Source of the DNA: Vigna angularis
Lineage: Eukaryota; Streptophyta; Magnoliopsida; Fabales; Fabaceae
NCBI RefSeq assembly: GCF_016808095.1
Contig: NC_068971.1
Span: forward strand, 18,216,501 to 18,280,500
Length of the DNA stretch: 64,000 nt
Direction of reading: 5' to 3'
This document shows, piece by piece, positions 23,630 to 33,714 of this stretch. How positions within the stretch are numbered: position 1 is the stretch's first letter; every line of letters starts with the position of its first letter. Made by a program: the position numbers and the translations under genes. The notes below the pieces were generated by a model. The model searched no databases and had not been told where the DNA came from. It saw nothing but the letters and a program-made list of their open reading frames with translations.

Positions 23630-23925
23630 GGTCAAGCTAATGACGTTAAAAGAGCGCTTTTCTGGGAGGCACCCTAGTTGATTTAAGAACATCATTTTAA
23701 ATTTTAGTTGTAAATTGTTTTTTTTTTTTTGAAACTGTTTAAAATAGCATCTACTGATGGATGCTAGGTGGTTAAGTATCTACTGAAGGATACTTGGGTT
23801 TGATACACCTACTGAGGGGTGTTGGTAAGAAAGATCTACACCTACTGATGGGTGTTGGAGGATTTTGGGTCAGGCTCGTGACGTTAAACAAGCGCTACCT
23901 GGGAGGCAACCTAGTTGATTTACTC
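23630..23925 (+). other. Hairpin block flanked by direct repeats in Athila-C
   Basis: Four small stem-loops lie at 23745-23766, 23774-23795, 23805-23822 and 23838-23855. Stems are TAGCATC/GATGCTA, AAGTATC/GATACTT, ACACC/GGTGT and ACACC/GGTGT. The 8-nt loops are TACTGATG, TACTGAAG, TACTGAGG and TACTGATG. The block lies between two imperfect copies of a 53-bp repeat (about 23630-23683 and 23871-23924) that share TGACGTTAAA and CTGGGAGGCA. It sits just after the gag-protease stop codon. I do not know a described function. Confidence 0.75.
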
Positions 23926-24585
23926 TGTTTTGATTGTTTATTTTTATTTCTGCTTTAGTTGCATGATAGGGATGAATACATGAGTTATCTGAGAACTTGA
24001 GTGCAGGAAGTAAGTAAGGAGCTTGTGTAGAAGGCACCTAGGGTAAGCTAGGAAGAAGAAATCCAAAACACGGAAACGCCGCTCAGGGGCATTTTCCCCT
24101 TGAGCGGTAGTACCGCTGAGGGGCGTTTTCCCCCTGAGCGGTACTATCGCAGAATGCAGATTGTGGGTTTCCCTTAGCGGAACCCGGGCCCATTGGGGTA
24201 TTTTTACACCATAGGTTGCGATTTGGCTTCTATTTTCATATTTTCTTCTTCCCAAACACTTCTAAACACTTGCACAAGAGCTCTCTACATTTTCCCTTCC
24301 ATTCCACTTTAGAAAACCTCCCTTCCACTCACTACTCAACTAGTTTGCCATCTAAGTTTGGGGTTGGGAGAGAGCATCATTACTAAGGTTGAGTTTCATA
24401 GTTGGAAAGCATTCTCCATTCATCTAGCATCTCCACCCAAGTAAGTTAAGCATTTTTCATTCTAGGGTTCTTGAAAAGCATGATTTTGATTCTTAAAGCA
24501 TGATTGTTTAGGAATTGTGATTTCTATGCATGATTTGATGAATTAATTGATGTTTGAACCGATTAAAATGATTGAATTTGGTCTG

Positions 24586-25890
24586 TGATGACAAATTTAT
24601 GAACACCGAAAAACGGCGCCACAAACTTGTTTAACCCTCGGCAAGTGTGACTGAATCGTATCAAGTAATAAAACTAGGTAAGACCAAGTATCACTTTCCC
24701 AAAGGACTCACGACCTAGTTAGTTATCTGATTTGTTGATTATTTAAGACCTGTGAACGATTGATTGTAGGTTTTTAATGCAAAAGACAGTAATTAAACAT
24801 GTATGCATGAATGTGATCAATGAAAAAAAGAGTAAAACAAACACATAATGAATGATATGGATGAATATGTTGTTGGGGTTATCAATTTCATCTTATCCAC
24901 TCTCATATACTTTAGGAATTCATCAATCTTTTCATCAATGTTAATGCCACTCTCTAAATTACCTTGTCAAGAAGGCCTATCCTTAATTACGAGTTCATAC
25001 AATTCCTAGCATTCCTAGTAATTAGTTCTGAAGTGCAGGAGCTTAAAGGCAACCAATATGCTATTGGGAGAAATTCCCCGGATCTAGACTTCCCCGTACG
25101 TTCCCATATCGAAAAAATCAATGATCATAGCAATGAATGAGTTAAACAAAGCAAGCATTAAGCAAAGAGGAAAAACCCTAACTAATGATAAAAGAAAGCA
25201 TGTATCTTAAAATAAGATGTTAAAACATTAATTCCATATATGAGAGTTTCACAAGGCTACATTGATTCCCCAACAACAATACAAGGTTTAGTTCACCATA
25301 TTCATGGTGAATCTAGATGAACAATAATCAAAGAATGGAAGATAAAACCCTAGAAAGGTGAAAAGGGAGCCTGAGCATCCAAGATCTTCCTTCAAAGGGG
25401 TGGAAAATAGAGTGTTTGCTTCGTCCCAGCCAAAGATACAAACCCTAGGAACACCTAAAGCTTATATACTGTTCGTAATAATACAGAAAATTAGGCCTAA
25501 GCCCAAAATAATGCCGCTCAGCGGTAAACTACCGCTCAGCGGTAAGTGCGTGAGTTGGTTTCCTCCCCTCAGCGGACTTTCACCCCTCAACGGAGCCAAC
25601 GTGGGTTTCTGAGTGCCGCTCAGCGGTAAACTGCCGCTGAGCGGTGGTTGTGGCTTCTCCTTTTGCAATTTTTAATGTCTTTTCTGATTCCATTCCTATC
25701 CTTCTTCACTTCTTTCACCAAATTCACCTTAAAACCTGCATAAAACACTGAAATCAAGCATAAACCTGTCCAACTCTCTTATTTCTAAAAATATAACCAA
25801 AAGCATGATTTCAAGCTAGTTTCTAAGTGTTAAAGGTTGCTTTTAGTATCAAATTTAAGCATGAAAATAACAGTTTTTCAACTGTTATCA
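24586..25890 (-). repeat. Athila-C family solo LTR, inverted, inside Athila-C
   Basis: This 1305-bp LTR in minus orientation (TGATGACAAA to CTGTTATCA) is flanked by a perfect 5-bp duplication GTCTG (24581-24585 and 25891-25895). It belongs to the same family as its host element, so a relative inserted and recombined down to a solo LTR. Confidence 0.93.
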
Positions 25891-26146
25891 GTCTGGAAGT
25901 ATGAAAATCGCATTTGGGTGGAGTTAGGAAAGTGAAAAATTACATTTTTAAAAATCTGCAGAACTATTGCTGAGGGGCGTTTTCCCCATGAGCGGCATTC
26001 TGGCATATGTGAATTTTGGCTTTTTGTCATGGTGTACTGGTTGCGTTGAGGGGTGATTTTAACCCTTAGCGGTGGTTAAGCATGAATTTAGGGTTTTGTT
26101 TGTGGTTTCCTAATGATTAACAACATGTTTGGTGGTTTTGTAAATT

Positions 26147-27385
26147 GTGTTTGATTCAGGAATGACATCCTCTTCAGGCAAAAGAATGAAAACCATGGCA
26201 TCAAAAAGGAAAGATAAGGAACTGGAACAATCCTATTCCAGTAGGTTCCTATCTCGCAAACATGAGAAGCATTTCGAGGTTGTTCAAGATAGGAGGCTCC
26301 TGATAGAGAGAAAAGCTGGAATGATACCAAATTTTGCTCCTCAATTTGGAGAGCAACTGATGGAAAGGAACTGGGAGAAGTTTGCCACATACCCTACACC
26401 AGCCAACATAGTTATGGTAAAGGAATTCTACACCAATGCAAGGAAGTTGGGTGATTATCCAGATGAGGAATACCTAGGCTATGTCAGAGGACATGCTATT
26501 AGGTATGATCCAGACTCTATCAACAATTTCTTGGGCATTGAATGGGCTGGTGAGCAGTGCCAGTTTGCTTTATGTATGGAGGAAGACACTGATTTTACTG
26601 ATGTGGAGAGTGTCTTATGCGTACCTGGAGGACAATTCCAGAGGAACAAAATTGGTTATGTGGTGAACATTAAGAGGAATGACTTGAATCCTCTTACAAA
26701 GTATTGGATGGCATTCTCCCATGCCAACATTCAACCATGCTCTCATGTTTAAGAAATCACTCTTAACAGAGCACTCTTCCTTTACTGTGTGATCAGAAAT
26801 ATGAGTATTAATATTGGACAGGTGATAGCTAATGAAATACATATGTGTGCTAACACGATGAATAGCAAAGCACCTCTAGGGCATCCTTTTTTGATCACAC
26901 ATTTGTGCAAGATAGCTGGGGTGGATACTTCTGCTCCACCATTTGAAAGGCCTAGAAAAGCAATTGATGAGGCCTATTATAAGCAGTACTGTGGAGGTGA
27001 GGAGATAGCTCAGCCAGTTCCACCACACCGTCCTCGAGGACATGCACAAAGACAGGCATCTACAAAAACTCATGAAGCAGATCCATTTCAGATGAGAGAC
27101 ATGTACATGTCTCTTATAGGTGCACAATTGCAGTCTATCCATAGAGGGTAGGTAGCCACTGCTGAGATGATTTTTGGATTATATGATACACCCCCAACAC
27201 ACAGGTGGACTATGGATGAATTCCATAATGTAGTAGCTTGGCCAGAGGAGCAGGTCCCAGGCTATAGAGCTGGAGCAGCTGAAGCTTCAGCTATGGAGGA
27301 AGAAGAATAAGCTGACGATGATGATGCATTTGAAGATGTTGAAGATGAGGAAGAAGAGGAGGATACAGATGACAACACAGGCTGA
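26147..27385 (+). pseudogene. Athila-C second ORF (env-position, plant transposon protein domain)
   Basis: One frame of 412 codons runs from 26147 (the Met at 26162 is equally possible) to TGA at 27383. In-frame stops interrupt it at about 26750, 27150 and 27308. The first 200 residues (SRFLSRKHEKHFEVVQDRR and LGDYPDEEYLGYVRGHAIRY) resemble the putative plant transposon protein domain found downstream of pol in Athila/Calypso-like elements. The C-terminus is strongly acidic (Glu/Asp runs). No signal peptide or membrane segment is evident in the readable part. Its position before the 3' LTR is where env-like genes lie in this lineage, but an envelope role is not supported. Confidence 0.7.
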
Positions 27386-27960
27386 GGAGGAGCTGAGACA
27401 ACATTCACTGATGGATGCTATCAGCACTAGAGCAAGATTTGTTTTATGTTTTGCATTATTGAACTTATTTGCTTATGTTTTTAGAATAGGGTTGATGTAC
27501 TCAATTGGAAACTTTATCTGTGTTGATGGTTTGCTTGTGATTGTTGTGTGATAAGTAATGCTTGATGATGTTTTGAGCCTAATTGATGATTGAGAATGTG
27601 CACATTATATGCTTATACAGATGGTTCACAAGCTATGTGAACAAATGCATGATGTTGTGATTGTGATTATGATACTAAGCAGGATGTATATGTGGAATGT
27701 GAATGAACTGATATGTGAGATTTTGAGCTCTAGAGTTGTTGTTGAATATCATCACTTTGAGAGCATGAATTAATTTGCCCAGCTTTTCTATAATTGAATC
27801 ACTTGCTTGTTTGCATCATATGATCAAGGCCATTTGTTGGTACCCTTTTTGTTAGCCAAATACATGATTAAAGCCCACAAAAAGAGAACACTATGTGTTT
27901 TTTTTTTTCTTTTGAACCCTTAGCCATGAACATGATTTGAAACCCTTTGGAAAAGCTGTA

Positions 27961-30900
27961 CCTTGAGTTAAGTAGAAAATATTCTGTGGTATTGATAAAT
28001 GTTCAAGTTTGAGGTTGTTGGGAAGTTCGAAAAGGGAAAAAGAAAAGCATTGAGCTAAAAGAAAAGAAAAGAAAAAGAAAAGAAGAAAAAGAAAAGCTCA
28101 ATGCAAAACAAAGTTGGGAATAATTAAGAATGGTTGTGTTTAGATGATTCTCTTAACTCAAGGGTTTTGTGATCTAGAAAAACCAATTTTTCTTGTTAGC
28201 ACAGCCACATTATAAACCATTGAAAAGTCCTTGTGATGATGCTTACTTATGAATGCAATTGATTGTGGTTAAATGAAAGACAAAGTAGATTCATGTGACA
28301 TTGTGATGACAAAATGAGTGAATATTTCCTATACACTTGTGAGTTTGAGTGAAACACTTTATCTAGTGAGCATAGATTCCATGAACACATAAGAACACCT
28401 TTGCTTAGTTGATTGATCATTCATGAAAATAGCATTTGTTGGATATTATATGATTGAGTGAACACTGAAAGTATGTGCACATCTTGATTGAAGTTTTGTG
28501 ATGAGCTAAATTGAGTATTTACTTATCTGGAAGAAAGATTTTTGAATGTGGTGAACCATTGAATGGATTAGTTGAAGATTGAGTTACATCTTATTTGCTT
28601 GAGGACAAGCAAAGTTCTAAGCTTGGGTTGTGATAACAGTTGAAAAACTGTTATTTTTATACTTAAAATTGACTTCAATTACAACCTTTATGCTTTAGAA
28701 ATTAGCTTCAATTACAACCCTTGAGTTAAGTAGAAAATATTCTGTGGTATTGATAAATGTTCAAGTTTGAGGTTGTTGGGAAGTTCAAAAAGGGAAAACG
28801 AAAAGCATTGAGCTAAAAGAAAAGAAAAGAAAAGGAAAATAAGAAAAAGAAAAGCTCAATGCATAACAAAGTTGGGAATAATTAAGAATGGTTGTGTTTA
28901 GATGATTCTCTTAACTCAAGGGTTTTGTGATCTAGAAAAACCAATTTTTCTTGTTAGCACAGCCACATTATAAACCATTGAAAAGTCCTTGTGATGATGC
29001 TTACTTATGAATGCAATTGATTGTGGTTAAATGAAAGGCAAAGTAGATTCATGTGACATTGTGATGACAAAATGAGTGAATATTTCCTATACACTTGTGA
29101 GTTTGAGTGAAACACTTTATCTAGTGAGCATAGATTCCATGAACACATAAGAACACCTTTGCTTAGTTGATTGATCATTCATGAAAATAGCATTTGTTGG
29201 ATATTATATGATTGAGTGAACACTGAAAGTATGTGCACATCTTGATTGAAGTTTTGTGATGAGCTAAATTGAGTATTTACTTATCTGGAAGAAAGATTTT
29301 TGAATGTGGTGAACCATTGAATGGATTAGTTGAAGATTGAGTTACATCTTATTTGCTTGAGGACAAGCAAAGTTCTAAGCTTGGGTTGTGATAACAGTTG
29401 AAAAACTGTTATTTTTATACTTAAAATTGACTTCAATTACAACCTTTATGCTTTAGAAATTAGCTTCAATTACAACCCTTGAGTTAAGTAGAAAATATTC
29501 TGTGGTATTGATAAATGTTCAAGTTTGAGGTTGTTGGGAAGTTCAAAAAGGGAAAACGAAAAGCGTTGAGCTAAAAGAAAAGAAAAGAAAAAGAAAATAA
29601 GAAAAAGAAAAGCTCAATGCATAACAAAGTTGGGAATAATTAAGAATGGTTGTGTTTAGATGATTCTCTTAACTCAAGGGTTTTGTGATCTAGAAAAACC
29701 AATTTTTCTTGTTAGCACAGCCACATTATAAACCATTGAAAAGTCCTTGTGATGATGCTTACTTATGAATGCAATTGATTGTGGTTAAATGAAAGGCAAA
29801 GTAGATTCATGTGACATTGTGATGACAAAATGAGTGAATATTTCCTATACACTTGTGAGTTTGAGTGAAACACTTTATCTAGTGAGCATAGATTCCATGA
29901 ACACATAAGAACACCTTTGCTTAGTTGATTGATCATTCATGAAAATAGCATTTGTTGGATATTATATGATTGAGTGAACACTGAAAGTATGTGCACATCT
30001 TGATTGAAGTTTTGTGATGAGCTAAATTGAGTATTTACTTATCTGGAAGAAAGATTTTTGAATGTGGTGAACCATTGAATGGATTAGTTGAAGATTGAGT
30101 TACATCTTATTTGCTTGAGGACAAGCAAAGTTCTAAGCTTGGGTTGTGATAACAGTTGAAAAACTGTTATTTTTATACTTAAAATTGACTTCAATTACAA
30201 CCTTTATGCTTTAGAAATTAGCTTCAATTACAACCCTTGAGTTAAGTAGAAAATATTCTGTGGTATTGATAAATGTTCAAGTTTGAGGTTGTTGGGAAGT
30301 TCAAAAAGGGAAAACGAAAAGCATTGAGCTAAAAGAAAAGGAAAGAAAAGGAAAATAAGAAAAAGAAAAGCTCAATGCATAACAAAGTTGGGAATAATTA
30401 AGAATGGTTGTGTTTAGATGATTCTCTTAACTCAAGGGTTTTGTGATCTAGAAAAACCAATTTTTCTTGTTAGCACAGCCACATTATAAACCATTGAAAA
30501 GTCCTTGTGATGATGCTTACTTATGAATGCAATTGATTGTGGTTAAATGAAAGGCAAAGTAGATTCATGTGACATTGTGATGACAAAATGAGTGAATATT
30601 TCCTATACACTTGTGAGTTTGAGTGAAACACTTTATCTAGTGAGCATAGATTCCATGAACACATAAGAACACCTTTGCTTAGTTGATTGATCATTCATGA
30701 AAATAGCATTTGTTGGATATTATATGATTGAGTGAACACTGAAAGTATGTGCACATCTTGATTGAAGTTTTGTGATGAGCTAAATTGAGTATTTACTTAT
30801 CTGGAAGAAAGATTTTTGAATGTGGTGAACCATTGAATGGATTAGTTGAAGATTGAGTTACATCTTATTTGCTTGAGGACAAGCAAAGTTCTAAGCTTGG

Positions 30901-31655
30901 GTTGTGATAACAGTTGAAAACTGTTATTTTTATACTTAAAATTGACTTCAATTACAACCTTTATGCTTTAGAAATTAGCTTCAATTACAACCCTTGAGTT
31001 AAGTAGAAAATATTCTGTGGTATTGATAAATGTTCAAGTTTGAGGTTGTTGGGAAGTTCAAAAAGGAAAAACGAAAAGCATTGAGCTAAAAGAAAAGAAA
31101 AGAAAAAGAAAATAAGAAAAAGAAAAGCTCAATGCATAACAAAGTTGGGAATAATTAAGAATGGTTGTGTTTAGATGATTCTCTTAACTCAAGGGTTTTG
31201 TGATCTAGAAAAACCAATTTTTCTTGTTAGCACAGCCATATTATAAACCATTGAAAAGTCCTTGTGATGATGCTTACTTATGAATGCAATTGATTGTGGT
31301 TAAATGAAAGGCAAAGTAGATTCATGTGACATTGTGATGACAAAATGAGTGAATATTTCCTATACACTTGTGAGTTTGAGTGAAACACTTTATCTAGTGA
31401 GCATAGATTCCATGAACACATAAGAACACCTTTGCTTAGTTGATTGATCATTCATGAAAATAGCATTTGTTGGATATTATATGATTGAGTGAACACTGAA
31501 AGTATGTGCACATCTTGATTGAAGTTTTGTGATGAGCTAAATTGAGTATTTACTTATCTGGAAGAAAGATTTTTGAATGTGGTGAACCATTGAATGGATT
31601 AGTTGAAGATTGAGTTACATCTTATTTGCTTGAGGACAAGCAAAGTTCTAAGCTT
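27961..31655 (+). repeat. 758-bp tandem array, five copies, across the retrotransposon 3' end
   Basis: Units start at 27961, 28719, 29477, 30235 and 30992, with spacings of 758, 758, 758 and 757 bp. The last is truncated. Each unit comprises Athila-C 3' non-coding sequence, including an AAAAGAAAAG-rich segment, then the TTCTAAGCTTGGGTTG junction and the first about 85 bp of the LTR (TGATAACAGTTG onward). Copies two to five differ by only a few bases. The first copy lacks several of their shared changes, for example GTTCGAAAAG instead of GTTCAAAAAG. Confidence 0.95.
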
Positions 31656-32192
31656 ATATACTATTCGTAAATTACAGAAAAATTAGGCCCAAGCCCATAA
31701 AAGTAACAAAAAACCGGTCCAAGCCCACTTAGAATGGCGCTCAGTGGTATTTTACCGCTGAGCGGTAATACCGCATGATCCATTTTGCCCCCAGTTGCTG
31801 ATTTTGCCCCTCAGCGGTGATTTTGGCACCTGAAAAGTGCCGCTCAGCGGTATTTTACCACTCAGCGCCACTCGGTCACACTTTTTCTGCGTTCTGGTTG
31901 ATTTTTCAGCATTATGGTTGACTGGTTGACTTTTCTGGTTGACTGGTTGACTTTTGTGGTTTCTGGTTGACTTTTCAGCACTCCAATCATTCGGTACTTC
32001 CATTCTTCTTTCAAATCATTCAATTAGCCTACAAAATCAAGGGAATCTTGCACAAAACCATTAAATTCACTTTCAACTCTCTTATTCACAAAACTAAAGC
32101 AAAAATATGAGTTCAAGCTAGTTTCTAAGTCTTAAAGGTTGCTTTTGATATCAATTTTAAGCATAAAAATAACGGTTTTTCAACCGTTATCA
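31650..32192 (-). repeat. Truncated inverted Athila-C LTR fused to the array
   Basis: From 31650 the sequence matches the U3 half of the Athila-C LTR in minus orientation (compare 25455-25890) and ends CAACCGTTATCA at 32192. The join to the array falls at the shared word AAGCTT. The right end abuts the G1 chromodomain reading frame. Confidence 0.85.
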
Positions 32193-32194
32193 CT

Positions 32195-32572
32195 TACAAG
32201 CTGCAGTTGCCCGATACAACGCGCATTCACCCAGTTTTTCACGTGTCCCAATTGAAAAGGGCTATAGGCGAGCAAAGAGTAGAGAAGGAGCTGCCGCGAG
32301 ATTTACAGGCAGAAGGGCCATCATTTTGGCCAGTGGGCGTCCTGGGAAGAAGGCAATCACAACAAGGGAAGAAGACCGTGCCACAGTTGTTGATAGAGTG
32401 GCAAGAAAGGGGTCCAGATGGGGCAACTTGGGAGGACGAATTGACCATCCAAGAGCACTATCCCGATTTCAACCTTAGGGACAAGGTTGAGTTTCAAGCG
32501 GAGGGTATTGATAGGCCTGAAAGGAATAGGCAGAGATGGATAGTGTATGAGAGAAGAAAGAAGACTAACTAA
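32195..32572 (+). pseudogene. G1 pol C-terminus with chromodomain
   Basis: The frame continues YKLQLPDTTRIHPVFHVSQL, the conserved post-integrase motif of chromoviruses. It then shows a chromodomain-like end, QLLIEWQERGPDGATWEDEL. The stop codon lies inside the 3' LTR. Everything upstream (RT to the integrase core) is missing from G1 because Athila-C sequence replaced it. Confidence 0.88.
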
Positions 32573-32834
32573 CTGGCTGTTATATCTTAACGGCTTATAG
32601 CAATTAAGAAGAGGCGGGAGATTTAGTTATAAATAGAGGTTGAGTCGGTGGGGAGGGGGACTTTTGATGATTAGTTTGTAAAACAGGTATTGACCTGTGG
32701 AGAGGGTTAAGCCTCTATTCTTCTTGCTGTATAAACATTCTTTTGGTCAATAATACCCAGTTTCTTTCATACTTTGTGTTGAGTTGAGTCAAGAAGCAAG
32801 TTCTTGATTAGGTTCCTTGTTTAGGAACCTATCA
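32509..32834 (+). repeat. G1 3' LTR
   Basis: This 326-bp LTR (TGATAGG to CCTATCA) overlaps the last pol codons and is followed by the CTTGT duplication. It is about 97% identical to the 5' LTR. Confidence 0.9.
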
Positions 32835-32839
32835 CTTGT

Positions 32840-33714
32840 CTTCAAGGTTGAAATTAGGGAAATGCCGGCGGATATAGTGCTCCTTCTCCCAAGTAGCCCC
32901 TTCCAAACCACCCTCTTTCCATTGTATTAAGACTTGGGGTATCTCCTTCTTGTGTTGCTGCTGGTTCCTTCGTTGTAGCACCTTCAGAGGGATGTACGTA
33001 TGTCTGTCATCCTGCAATTCAGTTGGTAAGGCTCCCTCCACCTGATGGTCTCCTACAACTAGTTTCAACTGAGAAACATGGAATACAGGGTGTATTTTTG
33101 AAGTTTCTGGTAGCTGCAGCCAAAAAGCAACCGATCCTATTTGTTTTTCCATTAAAAATGGCCCATAATACCTTGCTGAAAGCTTAGGATGTAGTTTTGT
33201 GCGCATAGATGTTTGTTTATGAGGTCTGATTTTAAGGAATACCCAATCTCCTTCCTTAATATTGGCCGCCACCCTCTTCTTATTGGCATAATGTGTCATC
33301 TGATCTTGAGCTCGGGCTAGATGATATTTCAATTGCTACAATGCCTCATCATGGGTTTGTAAATCCTGGGCGACTGCCTCCACTACGGTTTCTCCCTGTA
33401 TATAGCGTGTCAATGTGGGAAGAGGTCTTCCATACATAGTTTCAAAGGGTGTGCATTTGGATGCTCCTTGGTAACTAGTGTTATACAAATACTCAGCCCA
33501 AGGTAAGACCGAACTCCAACTCTTGGGCTGTTTGGGCTAAAGCAACGCAAATAGGTTCTTAGCACCTTATTCAACACTTCAGTCTGCCCATCTGTCTCTG
33601 GGTGATAGGCAGTTCTCATCTTGAGTTGTGTGCCCTGTAAACGAAAGATCTCCGTCCAAAAAACACTCATAAAGGTGGAATCTCTATCACTAACAATTGT
33701 CATCGGTATCCCAT
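32840..33714 (-). pseudogene. G2 integrase C-terminal half and chromodomain
   Basis: Minus-strand frames read [16 protein letters not shown] and [15 protein letters not shown], which are integrase core with the catalytic Asp and Glu region. They are followed by HPVFHVSQLK and the chromodomain-like LIQWKEGGLEGATWEKE. A frameshift lies near 33480-33540 (LRTYLRCF then an unrelated frame) and a stop near 33337 separates the pieces. The integrase N-terminal half is 10.6 kb away at 44339-44724, on the other side of Athila-B. Confidence 0.88.

Larger units (their letters stand above)
19459..31655 (+). mobile_element. Athila-C: pol-less Athila-like element, rearranged at its 3' end
   Basis: The 5' LTR is 19459-20847. 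A tRNA-Asp type primer-binding site (TGGCGCCGTTGTCGGGGA, 20854-20871) follows, then gag-protease (21090-23620), a hairpin block (23745-23855), an env-position ORF (26147-27385) and a 3' non-coding region amplified into a 758-bp tandem array (27961-31655). There is no RT, RNase H or integrase core. There is no regular 3' LTR: the array runs into an inverted LTR piece. No target duplication was found at the outer borders (GTGGG versus CTTAC), so rearrangement with loss of G1 pol is likely. Confidence 0.8.
15025..32834 (+). mobile_element. G1: Reina-like chromovirus nested in G2, itself disrupted
   Basis: It is bounded by the 5-bp duplication CTTGT (15020-15024 and 32835-32839). Its 326-bp LTRs start TGATAGG and end CCTATCA. 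The 5' LTR is split (15025-15031 and 17518-17836) by a solo LTR. The 3' LTR is 32509-32834. About 10 differences between LTRs give roughly 3% divergence. A primer-binding site (TTGGTCCGACCTGCC, 17838-17852), the same as in G2, shows that the two are relatives. Gag and protease remain at 17887-19374 and the chromodomain at 32195-32572. The pol between was lost where Athila-C sequence sits. Confidence 0.9.

Noticed and set aside
27961..31655. Tandem repeats considered as a CRISPR-like or centromeric array
   Set aside because: The units are 758 bp, contiguous and derived from the retrotransposon 3' end, and the genome is plant. There are no spacers.
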